A stretch of DNA of 64,000 bases from Clostridium saudiense (GTDB taxonomy: Bacteria; Bacillota; Clostridia; Clostridiales; Clostridiaceae), in NCBI RefSeq assembly GCF_000577815.1, contig NZ_CBYM010000002.1:124001-188000 (forward strand), read 5' to 3'. Below the pieces are notes generated by a model. The model saw only the letters and a program-made list of their open reading frames with translations. It made no database searches and was not told the DNA's origin. Made by a program: the position numbers and the translations under genes. Position 1 is the first letter of the stretch, and each line of letters starts with the position of its first letter. Below are positions 35,049 through 44,344 of this stretch, piece after piece.

Positions 35049-35483
35049 TTGAACAATGATATTAATTTTAGTGACCTCCTTAAATCAAATGGTTTAAAGG
35101 TTACAAAACATAGGACTTCAGTTCTTAGGATAATAGTAGAAAGTAAGCAGCCTATTAGTGCTGAAGAAATTTACCTAAAATTAAAAGAAAATTCAATTTC
35201 AATTAATTTATCTTCGATTTACAAAATTCTTGATTCTTTATCAAATAAAAACATTATATCTAAATGTATATTAGGAGATGATAATAAAACCTCTTATGAA
35301 ATTACCTCTTCAACTCATATGCATCATTTAATATGCAAACAGTGTAAAGAGGTTTTTCCATTAAACGATTGTCCCTTATGCATTTATGAAAAACATTTAA
35401 AAGATGATATGGATTTTGATGTAACTGACCATAAACTTGAAATTTATGGCTACTGTAAAAACTGTAAAAAAAATAAAAAATAA
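35049..35483 (+). CDS. zur: Fur-family metalloregulator (Zur-like)
   Basis: A 144-residue regulator. Winged helix residues 10-80 (LKVTKHRTSVLRIIVESKQPISAEEIY...NLSSIYKILDSL). The metal-sensing segment is THMHHLICKQC (H90, H92, H93, C96, C99), followed by C108, C111, H128 and a second CxxC (136-139). The two CxxC pairs form the structural zinc site. The start is TTG with GGGGGT 8 bases upstream and no in-frame ATG. It is the last gene of the zinc transporter operon, which points to Zur over Fur or PerR. It probably binds the box at 32318-32336 under zinc-replete conditions. Confidence 0.85.
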   Translation: MNNDINFSDLLKSNGLKVTKHRTSVLRIIVESKQPISAEEIYLKLKENSISINLSSIYKILDSLSNKNIISKCILGDDNKTSYEITSSTHMHHLICKQCKEVFPLNDCPLCIYEKHLKDDMDFDVTDHKLEIYGYCKNCKKNKK

Positions 35484-35526
35484 ATTTAAATGGCTCGTAT
35501 AATTATGATACGAGCCATTTAAATTT
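35482..35526. terminator. Perfect bidirectional terminator
   Basis: AAATTTAAATGGCTCGTAT and its exact complement separate the zinc operon from the convergent galM gene. Confidence 0.9.
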
Positions 35527-35537
35527 ATTTTATTTTC

Positions 35538-36593
35538 TTATCTTGTACTAACCTTGTATATAGTTGTATGGTTATATTCTTCTCCTGAATTTAATATTAC
35601 ATTTGTAAAGTTTTTATGATGTAAACTATCCGGAAAATATTGAGTTTCAAGACATAAACCTTGTCTCTTTTTATATTTAACCCCACCTTTTCCCACTTCT
35701 TTTTCATTCAGGAAATTTCCAGTATAAAATTGTATACCTGGCTTAGTTGTAAATACCTCTAATACCCTTCCACTATTATCATCTATAACTTCTGCTACCT
35801 TTTTTAGTTCACCATTATAATCATCTATAATCCAATTATGATCATAACCATTACCATTTACTAATTGATCATATTCTTTATTAATATCTCTACCAATACA
35901 CTTAAATTCAGTAAAATCCATAGGACTTCCTATTATATCTCTTATTTCTCCTGTTGGAATACTTTCTGAATTTGATACTGTTATTTTTTTTGAATTAATC
36001 TTAACTCTATGATTTAAAATATCTCCAGATGAATGTCCACTCAAATTAAAATATGAATGATTAGTTAAATTTACTATTGTATCCTTATCACTCTTTGCAA
36101 AATAATTAATAACTAATTCATTTTCATCTGTTAATCTATACTCTACATTAACATTTAAATTTCCCGGATAATTTTCTTCCCCATCCTTGCTTAAATATGA
36201 TAATTTTATATATTGTCCATTATCATCTTCTAATATCTCAGAATCCCATACTGCTCGATTAAATCCTTTAGTTCCACCATGAAGATGATTATTTCCATCA
36301 TTTTTTGCTAACTCATATTTTTCCCCATTAATGTCTATAGACGCACTTGCTATTCTATTCGCACAACGTCCAATTATAGCACCCAAATATGTTGTAGTTG
36401 TTTTGTAATCTTCAAAATTATCATATCCTAATACAATATCATCACTTTGTCCATTTTTATCCCTTGTTTCAAATGATAAAATTATACCTCCGAAATTAGT
36501 AATTCTAACTTTTGAAATATTATTTTCTAAAGTATAAATATAAATCGATTTATTATCAATTTTGTTCTCCATTTCTTCTCTTAAAATTCCCAT
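35538..36593 (-). CDS. galM: Aldose 1-epimerase (mutarotase)
   Basis: A 351-residue cytoplasmic enzyme that interconverts alpha and beta anomers of aldohexoses such as galactose. Landmarks are NFGGIILSFETRDKNGQSDDIVLGYDNFEDYKT, GRCANRIASASI, NHLHGGTKGFNRAVW (catalytic His/Arg region), the acid His in NLTNHSYFNLSG, FTTKPGIQFYTGNF and the base Glu in CLETQYFPDS. The frame can be extended to a TTG at 36665, but GAGGAGAG precedes ATG 36593. It is not next to galK/galT (50.7 kb) and precedes a nucleotidyltransferase gene by under 80 bases. Confidence 0.92.
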   Translation of the reverse strand: MGILREEMENKIDNKSIYIYTLENNISKVRITNFGGIILSFETRDKNGQSDDIVLGYDNFEDYKTTTTYLGAIIGRCANRIASASIDINGEKYELAKNDGNNHLHGGTKGFNRAVWDSEILEDDNGQYIKLSYLSKDGEENYPGNLNVNVEYRLTDENELVINYFAKSDKDTIVNLTNHSYFNLSGHSSGDILNHRVKINSKKITVSNSESIPTGEIRDIIGSPMDFTEFKCIGRDINKEYDQLVNGNGYDHNWIIDDYNGELKKVAEVIDDNSGRVLEVFTTKPGIQFYTGNFLNEKEVGKGGVKYKKRQGLCLETQYFPDSLHHKNFTNVILNSGEEYNHTTIYKVSTR

Positions 36594-36666
36594 ATTTCTC
36601 TCCTCTTTAAAAACAATTTCAAAGTTAATTATACCAATTCCTCTTTCATGTGTAAACATTCCCAAA

Positions 36667-37479
36667 TTAACTTATTAGTTTTTCATCCTTTAAAATCACT
36701 TCTAACTGCTTTACAATATTATCAATATTACTCAATATACTAATATCACACTTACTTATACTATCAAATAATTTCTTAATATTACTTTCAAAATCAACCG
36801 GCAACTTTTCGCATGATTTTTCTACAATACTTAATAACCTTTTTTCACCTGGATGTGGTATTTCATTTATTGCAAAAATTATATCAAAATAGCTATCTAA
36901 AAAAGCTGAAATTCTGTTATTTATATTTACTATATCATTTCTGTTTATCGCTTTTTCTATTTGATTATAGTATGCTGAAAAATTATTTTTTAAAATTGGA
37001 TAGTTATTTTTTATTATATTTATCTTTAATTCTTCAGGATATGGTATAGTATATTTTTCTTGAAGATCTTTAAACTTATTATCTCTATCATATACTATAG
37101 AAGAGCTTATTACATTATTCCAAAAACAAGTAGTATATCCAATGTGTGCAACATGATTATCAACTACATCTCTCAATTGATCAACTAACCATTCATACTC
37201 AAAATATGCTATATCTACCGTTATTGATGAATTTCTAATTATAAATTCATCAGATGGTCCCCAAAATGTATTATTTATTTCCATTAAATCTGAAAACTTC
37301 TTTGCAATACCTTCCCTTTTCTTAATCGATATTTCTTTATCTATGATAATATCTATATCTATATCTGAATAAGTGTCCTTTCTTCCACTTGCACATGAAC
37401 CTGCTAATACTATAGCAACTACTTCATTTAATCGCTTAAATTCGTTAACTAGTTGATATACAATCATGTTCATTCCCAT
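36667..37479 (-). CDS. Nucleotidyltransferase-fold protein (DUF4037-like)
   Basis: A 270-residue soluble protein. Residues 20-45 hold the minimal nucleotidyltransferase signature GSCASGRKDTYSDIDIDII (GS-x11-DxDxD). A second acidic residue in TVDIAYFEYEW completes the likely metal triad. The C-terminal half is helical and resembles the DUF4037 partner region. Such proteins include aminoglycoside-adenylating enzymes and many of unknown role, and its substrate cannot be told. GGAGTGA precedes ATG 37479. It is codirectional with galM and likely in one transcript, with a promoter upstream near a 10-bp hairpin (37513-37553). Confidence 0.7.
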   Translation of the reverse strand: MGMNMIVYQLVNEFKRLNEVVAIVLAGSCASGRKDTYSDIDIDIIIDKEISIKKREGIAKKFSDLMEINNTFWGPSDEFIIRNSSITVDIAYFEYEWLVDQLRDVVDNHVAHIGYTTCFWNNVISSSIVYDRDNKFKDLQEKYTIPYPEELKINIIKNNYPILKNNFSAYYNQIEKAINRNDIVNINNRISAFLDSYFDIIFAINEIPHPGEKRLLSIVEKSCEKLPVDFESNIKKLFDSISKCDISILSNIDNIVKQLEVILKDEKLIS

Positions 37480-37512
37480 AAAATCTCACTCCTTTTTTCC
37501 CTAAATATAATA

Positions 37513-37553
37513 TATAGAATGCTACTATATAAATAATAAAGAAGCATTCTATA
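37513..37553 (-). terminator. Hairpin downstream of pulA
   Basis: TATAGAATGCT pairs with AGCATTCTATA, spaced by 19 bases. It may end the pulA transcript. Confidence 0.5.
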
Positions 37554-37584
37554 CAATTTATTCTTATTTTTTTAAAATAATATC

Positions 37585-39570
37585 CTATTTAATTAATACC
37601 TTTATTGATTTTCTTGAAACATTTACTTTGCTATCTTTTATTGTTTCAATAATTTCATTTCCTGCTGTTTTTTCATCAACCATAACATGCCAATTACTTT
37701 CCTCAAGTTCTACATCAACATCCTTATTATTAGCATTAATAATAACTGCAATTTTCTCACACTTAATATCTATATTTTTAGCATCAATAATATATGCTAC
37801 TAAATTATTTTCACTAAAATTTACACCTTTTTTTAAGAAATGAATATTTTCTTTAATTTCTTCATTTGTATTCATCCTAAATGCTTTATATTCTTTTCTT
37901 AATGATATTAACCCCTTATAATATTCAAATAAATCCTTATATTTAACTTTTCTGTCCCAATAAATTTTATTTACTTTGTCTGATGACTCAAAACTATTTT
38001 CTACTAATTTTCCTTCTTCATCTTCTTTTGTTCTTGCCATTTCCTCTCCTGCATGCACAAAACTAATTCCTTGAGACGTAAGTATAATTCCTGCTATTAA
38101 TTTATTCATAGCAATTAATTCTTCTTCTGTACAGTTAGGTGTAGATATCTGAAGTTTATCCCAAAGAGTATAGTTATCATGAGCTGAAGCATAATTTATT
38201 GTTTGATATGGCTCATTAGCCCAAAACTCATTAGAATAAACTATATTTTCCTTGTCTATATCCTTGTGATGTGTTGATGCAACTACAGCAAATTTAATTG
38301 TTTCTTCAAGTCCATCTTTCCCATTTACAAAGCCAGTTTCTTCATCATAAAAAACGTGACCTTTAACACCATCCCTACAATCATCACTAAAAGCTGCTAT
38401 TTGTAACTTATCAAATTTATAAGTATTTTTCTTTAAAGCTGCTAATTCTTCTTTTAAAGGACTCGGACCCCCAGTCCATCCTTCTCCATACATAATTATT
38501 GATGAATCAATTTTATTTAACTCTTCCCTAATCAATTTCATAGTTTCTATATCATGTATTCCCATTAAATCAAATCTAAATCCATCAATGTGATATTCCT
38601 TAGCCCAATAAACAACAGAATCAACCATATATCTTCTAAACATATATCTTTCTGAAGCAGTTTCATTACCACATGCCGATGCATCACTATATTCACCATT
38701 TTCGTCTTGTCTATAATAATATCCTGGTACAGCATTATTTAAACAAGAGTCTAAGTTATAAGTATGATTATATACAACATCCATAACCACTCTTATTCCT
38801 GCTTCATGTAATGCTTTAACCATTTCTTTAAATTCCTTTATCCTAACATCCCCTAAATAAGGATTAGTAGAATAAGAACCCTCAGGAACATTATAATTTT
38901 TAGGATCATACCCCCAATTAAATTGAGGCTGTTCTAATTTATTTTCATCTATAGATCCAAAGTCAAAAGCCGGTAATAAATGAATGTGAGTAAATCCCAT
39001 ATCCTTTATATGATTTACTACTGTTTTAACAGTTGTTCCAGGAATACATGAATCCCAAATAGTTAAGGCTTTAAATTTGCCTTTATATTCGTTACTTATT
39101 CCAGATGTTTCATCAATTGATAAATCTCTTACATGAGCTTCATAAATTATTGAATCTGTAGCACTTTTTAATTCTGGTTTAGTATCCTTTTCCCATCCTT
39201 CTGGATTAGTGGTATTTAAATCAATGACCATACCTCTATTACCATTAACCCCTACTGCTTTTGCATATGGATCCACAACTTCACTAATTTTTCCATTTAT
39301 ATTAATTAAATAATTATAAAATTGTCCATTAAAATCACCATTTATTTCAACTATCCAAGTCCCATTAATACCTTTACTCATTGTATAAACTTCTTTAGCT
39401 TCACAATCAAAATCATATCCATTATCACCATACAATGCTAATTGAACATTTTCTGCTGTTGGCGCCCATAATATAAATTTACATTTATCTTTAGAATAAA
39501 TAGCTCCTAAATCTCCATCATAACCATATATTTTATCAAAATCATTATTAAAATTTAATTTAGTACTCAT
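37585..39570 (-). CDS. pulA: Type I pullulanase (GH13)
   Basis: A 661-residue debranching enzyme with no signal peptide, so it acts on intracellular alpha-1,6 branch points of glycogen or imported malto-oligosaccharides. It has an N-terminal CBM48-like unit (FILWAPTAENVQLALYG), then FNWGYDPKNYNVPEGSY, the pullulanase signature, then the GH13 barrel with MDVVYNHT, the nucleophile Asp in GFRFDLMGIHD, the acid in IMYGEGWTGG and the third Asp in NYASAHDNYTL. GGGGAGAG favours ATG 39570 over ATG 39600. A perfect LacI-type palindrome lies just upstream. Confidence 0.93.
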   Translation of the reverse strand: MSTKLNFNNDFDKIYGYDGDLGAIYSKDKCKFILWAPTAENVQLALYGDNGYDFDCEAKEVYTMSKGINGTWIVEINGDFNGQFYNYLININGKISEVVDPYAKAVGVNGNRGMVIDLNTTNPEGWEKDTKPELKSATDSIIYEAHVRDLSIDETSGISNEYKGKFKALTIWDSCIPGTTVKTVVNHIKDMGFTHIHLLPAFDFGSIDENKLEQPQFNWGYDPKNYNVPEGSYSTNPYLGDVRIKEFKEMVKALHEAGIRVVMDVVYNHTYNLDSCLNNAVPGYYYRQDENGEYSDASACGNETASERYMFRRYMVDSVVYWAKEYHIDGFRFDLMGIHDIETMKLIREELNKIDSSIIMYGEGWTGGPSPLKEELAALKKNTYKFDKLQIAAFSDDCRDGVKGHVFYDEETGFVNGKDGLEETIKFAVVASTHHKDIDKENIVYSNEFWANEPYQTINYASAHDNYTLWDKLQISTPNCTEEELIAMNKLIAGIILTSQGISFVHAGEEMARTKEDEEGKLVENSFESSDKVNKIYWDRKVKYKDLFEYYKGLISLRKEYKAFRMNTNEEIKENIHFLKKGVNFSENNLVAYIIDAKNIDIKCEKIAVIINANNKDVDVELEESNWHVMVDEKTAGNEIIETIKDSKVNVSRKSIKVLIK

Positions 39571-39615
39571 TATACTCTCTCTCCCCACCATAAAGTTCAT
39601 TCATTTACTATAATT

Positions 39616-39633
39616 TTCGGAAACGTTTCCGAA
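39616..39633 (-). promoter_or_regulatory. Predicted LacI-family/CcpA operator for pulA
   Basis: TTCGGAAACGTTTCCGAA is a perfect 18-bp palindrome with the CG centre of LacI-type and cre sites. It sits between a TATAAAAT-like -10 (39645-39652) and the pulA start, so binding would block transcription. Confidence 0.6.
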
Positions 39634-39734
39634 CATATATTTAATTTTATACTATTTTTTATGACTTATCTACAATCAAATGCAATTTTATTAATATATT
39701 TTAATTTATTGTAAACCACTATTATTTATTAAAA

Positions 39735-39776
39735 GAAAATTGTCCATAATTATTAAATTAATTATAAACAATTTTC
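39735..39776 (-). terminator. Terminator of the LCP gene
   Basis: GAAAATTGT pairs with ACAATTTTC, followed by T-rich sequence on the minus strand. Confidence 0.6.
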
Positions 39777-39784
39777 CTTCTTAA

Positions 39785-40945
39785 TTATTCCCAATCACCT
39801 GTATAGATTATATCTTCATCATCTTCTTGATTATTTACACTTGCGCTCGATTTATCATCTTCATAATCATCTTGGTAATTTTCAATCCACTCACCAGTTC
39901 TGTATTCACTAAGCGCTTCTCTTAATGAACTATAATCGAATTGACTTTCATCTGGCTCTATATCATTAAATATAAAATCATGTAAAATTTGCGTATTTTG
40001 CTTTCTATCCATTATAAATACCCAACCTACTTCTCCACCATAGTTCATATCATCTGATAATTCCGTAACTGGTATATGAATTTGTTTCGTATCTAAACTA
40101 GGAAATTTATAAATTGTATATGCCATATCTAATGCATCCAAGGGATCTATATTAGTATTTAAATAATCAAGCATACTATTTACAATTCCTAAATATTTTA
40201 TTGGGTTTGTTTCTCTTAATTTTTCTGCAATTTTAAATAATACTTCTCGCTGTCTTTCCGTTCTTTCAAATTCATCCCCAACACCTTTTCTTATTCTTGA
40301 ATAAGATAAAGCTTGCTTTCCATTTAATAATTGCAATCCTGATTCTGTAACGGGACAATCATTTCCACCTGTAGATTCACCTATATACTTATTTAATTCA
40401 TCTAATTGATAGTCTTTAACATCTATCTCTAATCCACCTATTTGATCTATTATAGCCTCAAATCCCCAAAAGTTTATTATTATATATTTATCTATGCTTA
40501 TATCATATGTTTCCTGTATTGTATCTTTTAATAAATCTATTCCCCCAAAGGCCATAGCTGCATTCAATTTATGCGGTCCATACCCTTCAATATCAACTAA
40601 CGTATCTCTAAACAATGATGTTAATCTTATTTCCTTATTATTATTATCTAAAGTTGCAATTATAATAGAATCTGCTCTTGCTTTTTCATTTACATCTCTA
40701 CCATCTGTTCCAACTAACAATACATTAGTAATTCCTTCAACTTCTTTATAATTAACTTCATCTTCACTTTTCTTATCAACAGTTTTAATTTTTATTTCAT
40801 TAGATTCTGTATATATCTTACTTTTAACATAACTATAATAGCTTGCAGATATCCCAACCATAGCAAACACCAATATAAATATTATCGAAAGAATTATTGT
40901 TCTTTTTTTAGGTTTCTTTTTCTTATTTACTGTTTTTTCGCTCAA
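39785..40945 (-). CDS. LytR-CpsA-Psr (LCP) family wall-polymer ligase
   Basis: A 386-residue membrane-anchored enzyme that attaches anionic or other wall polymers to peptidoglycan outside the cell. It has a short Lys-rich cytoplasmic tail, one TM helix (about 16-38) and an LCP domain with VLLVGTDGR, RADSIIIATLDNNNKEIRLTSLFRDTLVDIEGYG (the R/D pair of the phosphotransfer centre) and HKLNAAMAFGG, RIRKGVGDEFERTERQREVL. A C-terminal 60-residue Asp/Glu-rich tail (DDYEDDKSSASVNNQEDDED) follows. The start is TTG at 40945 after AGGGGG. No in-frame ATG precedes the membrane helix. Confidence 0.88.
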   Translation of the reverse strand: MSEKTVNKKKKPKKRTIILSIIFILVFAMVGISASYYSYVKSKIYTESNEIKIKTVDKKSEDEVNYKEVEGITNVLLVGTDGRDVNEKARADSIIIATLDNNNKEIRLTSLFRDTLVDIEGYGPHKLNAAMAFGGIDLLKDTIQETYDISIDKYIIINFWGFEAIIDQIGGLEIDVKDYQLDELNKYIGESTGGNDCPVTESGLQLLNGKQALSYSRIRKGVGDEFERTERQREVLFKIAEKLRETNPIKYLGIVNSMLDYLNTNIDPLDALDMAYTIYKFPSLDTKQIHIPVTELSDDMNYGGEVGWVFIMDRKQNTQILHDFIFNDIEPDESQFDYSSLREALSEYRTGEWIENYQDDYEDDKSSASVNNQEDDEDIIYTGDWE

Positions 40946-41084
40946 TTTTATTGCCCCCTATTAATGCACTATATATCATTTATACATTTTACCATATTTT
41001 TTATTATATGTGTTAATTTGTTACAATTTTATGAAACCAATTTATCTAAATATATTTTATACTATATTTATCTTTTTATAAAAA

Positions 41085-41113
41085 AAGACTGTAAGATTAA
41101 TTCTTACAGTCTT
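41085..41113 (-). terminator. Terminator of the zinc-ribbon gene
   Basis: AAGACTGTAAGA pairs with TCTTACAGTCTT, preceded by an A run (T run on the minus strand). Confidence 0.8.
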
Positions 41114-41123
41114 GAAAATTCAA

Positions 41124-41282
41124 TTACTTTCTATTGTTTTGTTGTGCTTTTCTTGCTCTTCTGCATTCAACGCATCTTACTGGTTCGTTATCGAATCCTT
41201 TTTCTTTGTAAAATGCTTGTTCACCTTCTGTGAATAAAAATTCTTTTCCGCAATCTCTGCATACAATAGTCTTATCTGCCAT
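41124..41282 (-). CDS. Small zinc-ribbon protein
   Basis: A 52-residue protein with two CxxC knuckles: MADKTIVCRDCGKEF at the start and VRCVECRRARK near the end, plus a Gln/Asn/Arg-rich tail. This spacing matches the small clostridial zinc-ribbon (trcl-type) proteins of unknown role, probably binding RNA or protein. The ORF can be opened further upstream, but GGAGGAATTTATA precedes ATG 41282 and is chosen. It is monocistronic with its own terminator, and a structured region lies upstream at 41341-41401. Confidence 0.75.
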   Translation of the reverse strand: MADKTIVCRDCGKEFLFTEGEQAFYKEKGFDNEPVRCVECRRARKAQQNNRK

Positions 41283-41340
41283 TATAAATTCCTCCATTTT
41301 CTTAAGATTTATCATGGTTAATAATATTACTCTTAAAAAA

Positions 41341-41401
41341 TAAGGAGAAATTTTATTAATCTACTTTAAATCTTGTTATTGTCAAAATTGACTTCTCCTT
41401 A
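41341..41401 (-). ncRNA. Hairpin-flanked 60-base region, possible terminator or small RNA
   Basis: TAAGGAGAA at 41341-41349 pairs with TTCTCCTTA at 41393-41401 across about 44 bases that contain a second short stem (GTCAA/TTGAC). On the minus strand it ends in T6. It may be the terminator of the lipoprotein operon or a small transcript. No ORF. Confidence 0.35.
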
Positions 41402-41471
41402 ATTATACCATATATTTTTTTTTTTACAATACTTTTGTAAGTGTATATTAAACATTTTACATAATTACTAA

Positions 41472-42941
41472 TTAATAATTATCATCTAAAATTACATCTC
41501 CATCAAGAAATACCTTTTCCCATTGTTCCACATAACTACCATCACACCATTCCGCCATTATTACTTCTTCATTTTCATCAATTGGAATCATTTCTATAGG
41601 TTCAGTAATTAACATTCCGTTTTCTATTTTATATATAGATATATATTTATCAAACTGAATTAATGCTATTTTACCTAACGGAGATATAAATGCATCCTTA
41701 AATAACCCTAACTCACTCTTTAAATCTTTCCAAGAAATATACATAGTATTATAATTAATAAATCTCTTCTCTGGCAATATTCCTATATTAAATTCTTCTC
41801 CATCTTCATTCATATTTTTAGGCAAAATCTTTCCTATAAATCTCCACTTTCCAAGTTCTCTTTTAATAGCAACATTACTTTCATCATAAGTCCCAACATT
41901 CAATCTTTCTTTTTCCTCATCTGACAAACTATCTATTTTATTTTTTAATTCATTAAGATATTTTTCCTTTTCTTTTTCATTAAATATTTCATTAACTTGT
42001 AATCCACTATCTATATTAATATTGCTTACTGGAATTATTTCATATATTGGATAATTTCCTTGAAAATTATCTCCTACATACTTTTGAATAGCTATATAAT
42101 CATTCCCAACAAAAAGTATACTTTTATATATATTTGTAACAAAATTATTACTTATTTCATTTTTTTCACTACTTACTTCCCCATATACTCCTACCTTAAA
42201 TTCATCAATAACAAATCCATCTTTACTATTTTCCTTTACTCTCAAGCTCCAAATTCCACTTAACCTTGGAAATATTATATTTTCTTTTGCATATACATAT
42301 CCTAATCTATAATTATGGTGTGATATCCAAAGTGTTCTATAACTTTCTTCAGTATAACTCATATCATCTAATTCTTCTCTAGGAGTCTTTAACCCTAACA
42401 TAACTCCTTCTAATGTATCAAAATCATCATACTTAATTTCACTATTTATATCTTTCTCTTCTTCATCACTTCTGAAGCTCACATTTTCACTAATCTTAGT
42501 TAAATTTAATAAATATCCATGATATATAAATGTCATTTCTGTATCTGAATTTAAAAAGAACTCTCCTACCACTTGATTATTATCTATTACTGAAATCAAA
42601 TCTATAAATTCTTTCCCATTCATATATTTACTTATAGATACATTCTTTTCGTATGATAGCATATAGTCACTTTTAACAGCTTTTAACTTATACCTTACTT
42701 GCTTTTTATTATTATCTAATATTTTTATTTCATTACTTCCTATTTTTATTTCTTTATTTAACATATTATCAGTATAGTCAGCTTCATCTTCATCAAATAC
42801 TTCTACAGAATTTATCTTCCAAACACCTATAAATTTAAAACTGTTCATTTTTTCTAGCTTTTTATTTACGCTTTTACAACTTATGAACATTGATATAAAT
42901 ATTGTAATTAATATTATTATATATCTTTTTACTTTCATCAT
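41472..42941 (-). CDS. Lipoprotein of unknown function in a two-component operon
   Basis: A 489-residue protein with a signal peptide and lipobox FISC (residue about 22), so probably anchored outside the membrane. The rest is Asp/Glu/Lys-rich with beta-strand-like segments and several YxxxW motifs (GVWKINSVEVF, GIWSLRVKEN, GKWRFIGKI), which suggest repeated lipocalin-like or META-like units. I do not recognise the family. It overlaps the upstream histidine kinase by 4 bases, so it belongs to the RR-HK-lipoprotein operon and may be its sensor helper or regulated output. It is not like the DUF4397 or zinc lipoproteins. Confidence 0.65.
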   Translation of the reverse strand: MMKVKRYIIILITIFISMFISCKSVNKKLEKMNSFKFIGVWKINSVEVFDEDEADYTDNMLNKEIKIGSNEIKILDNNKKQVRYKLKAVKSDYMLSYEKNVSISKYMNGKEFIDLISVIDNNQVVGEFFLNSDTEMTFIYHGYLLNLTKISENVSFRSDEEEKDINSEIKYDDFDTLEGVMLGLKTPREELDDMSYTEESYRTLWISHHNYRLGYVYAKENIIFPRLSGIWSLRVKENSKDGFVIDEFKVGVYGEVSSEKNEISNNFVTNIYKSILFVGNDYIAIQKYVGDNFQGNYPIYEIIPVSNINIDSGLQVNEIFNEKEKEKYLNELKNKIDSLSDEEKERLNVGTYDESNVAIKRELGKWRFIGKILPKNMNEDGEEFNIGILPEKRFINYNTMYISWKDLKSELGLFKDAFISPLGKIALIQFDKYISIYKIENGMLITEPIEMIPIDENEEVIMAEWCDGSYVEQWEKVFLDGDVILDDNY

Positions 42942-44344
42942 AGATTATCCCCCTCACTTAAGGGAATTTCTATTTGTATTGTTGTTCCTTCATTTTCCTT
43001 ACTATTTATTTTAAATTTCCCTCCATGAAGCATAATTATCTCATCTGCAATTGATAATCCTATTCCATTTTTAGATTTACTATTTTTCCCTTTGTAGAAT
43101 TTATCCTTAATTCTTGGTAAGTCTTCTTTGCTTATACCTATTCCATTATCCTCTATATCTAATTGGAAGGTATTATTTACTCTACTTGCTTTTATAATTA
43201 TTACACCATTTTTATCAGTAAATTTAAATGCATTATCAATAATATTATTTAACACTTGTTTTAACCTATTCTCATCAAAATAACCATATCCTATATTAGG
43301 TTGGATTAACACAGTGAATTTTCTTCTTTCTTTTATAGCCCTTGGCTTCCAGTTATTTTCTATAAAAAGCATAAATTCTTTTATATCACAATTACTCTTA
43401 TTTAATGTAATAACTCCATTGATTAACTTAGAAAAATCTAATAATTCTTCAACCATATCTGTTAATCTATCACTTTCTTTTTCTATAATATCTAATCCTA
43501 ATTCAAGTGTATCAACATCACTATAATCATACTTTAATGTTATAGCCCATCCCTTAATAGATGTTAATGGCGTTCTTAATTCATGTGAAATAGATGAAAT
43601 AAATTCATTTTTCAACTTTTCTCTCTTCTCTAATTCGCTTCCCATATAGTTCAATGTTTTCGACAATTGCGAAATTTCAATATTATCTGTAATATTACTT
43701 CTTATATCCAAATTTCCATCAGCCATTTCTTTAGCTACTTTTGTTATTTTTTTTATAGGTTTAACTATATCTCTAGCTATTATTAAGCTCATTATTACTC
43801 CTAATACTATAACTACAACAGAAACAAATAATATTAAAATGCTAAATGAATCTAATATTCTATTTACTTCAGTTAGTGGAAATACAATTCTTACTATCCC
43901 TATCATTTCATCTGCATCAATTTTTGAATTAATTCCCTTGGAAATAATCATTACCTTTTCATTATACCAATCAATATGCCCACTCCATATTCCTACATTT
44001 TCACTTTTGGCCTTTGCTATATCTGGGGTACTTAAAAGTTGATTATCTCTAATTCCGTAAGAATCCATTAATAAATTCCCATCTGAATCTAAAATTTCAA
44101 TTTGCTCTTCTTTTGTATTCCAAAAAATATCTACATTATCATAAATGTTTTCCATTAATTTATTATTAGAAAAATATTTTTGATAAAAGTTTATAGCTGA
44201 TTCTAATTGATTAATTAATGTGTTCTGGGTATTTTTATAATAATATGCCTTAAGACATAAAATCGTTAATACATCAAAGACTAATACTGTAGATACTATT
44301 ACTATTAAAAAGTTTTTTAATAGTTTACTTCTTATGCTCTTCAA
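42938..44344 (-). CDS. Membrane sensor histidine kinase with HAMP domain
   Basis: A roughly 468-residue sensor kinase. TM1 (about 12-32), an extracytoplasmic region of about 120 residues, TM2 (about 170-192), HAMP (RDIVKPIKKITKVAKEMADGNLDI), HisKA with H-box SISHELRTPLTSIKG, ATPase with N-box, DNGIGISKEDLPRIKDKFYKGKNSKSKNGIGLSIADEI. The frame could open at TTG 44371, but the ribosome binding site GGAGGGG stands 8 bases before TTG 44344, which is preferred. It overlaps the response regulator gene upstream by about 20 bases and the lipoprotein downstream by 4. The signal is unknown; a wall or envelope stress sensor is likely. Confidence 0.85.
   Translation of the reverse strand: MKSIRSKLLKNFLIVIVSTVLVFDVLTILCLKAYYYKNTQNTLINQLESAINFYQKYFSNNKLMENIYDNVDIFWNTKEEQIEILDSDGNLLMDSYGIRDNQLLSTPDIAKAKSENVGIWSGHIDWYNEKVMIISKGINSKIDADEMIGIVRIVFPLTEVNRILDSFSILILFVSVVVIVLGVIMSLIIARDIVKPIKKITKVAKEMADGNLDIRSNITDNIEISQLSKTLNYMGSELEKREKLKNEFISSISHELRTPLTSIKGWAITLKYDYSDVDTLELGLDIIEKESDRLTDMVEELLDFSKLINGVITLNKSNCDIKEFMLFIENNWKPRAIKERRKFTVLIQPNIGYGYFDENRLKQVLNNIIDNAFKFTDKNGVIIIKASRVNNTFQLDIEDNGIGISKEDLPRIKDKFYKGKNSKSKNGIGLSIADEIIMLHGGKFKINSKENEGTTIQIEIPLSEGDNL

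Noticed and set aside
40964-41233. Plus-strand open frame of 89 codons
   Set aside because: Low-complexity AT-rich translation, antisense to the zinc-ribbon gene, no RBS.
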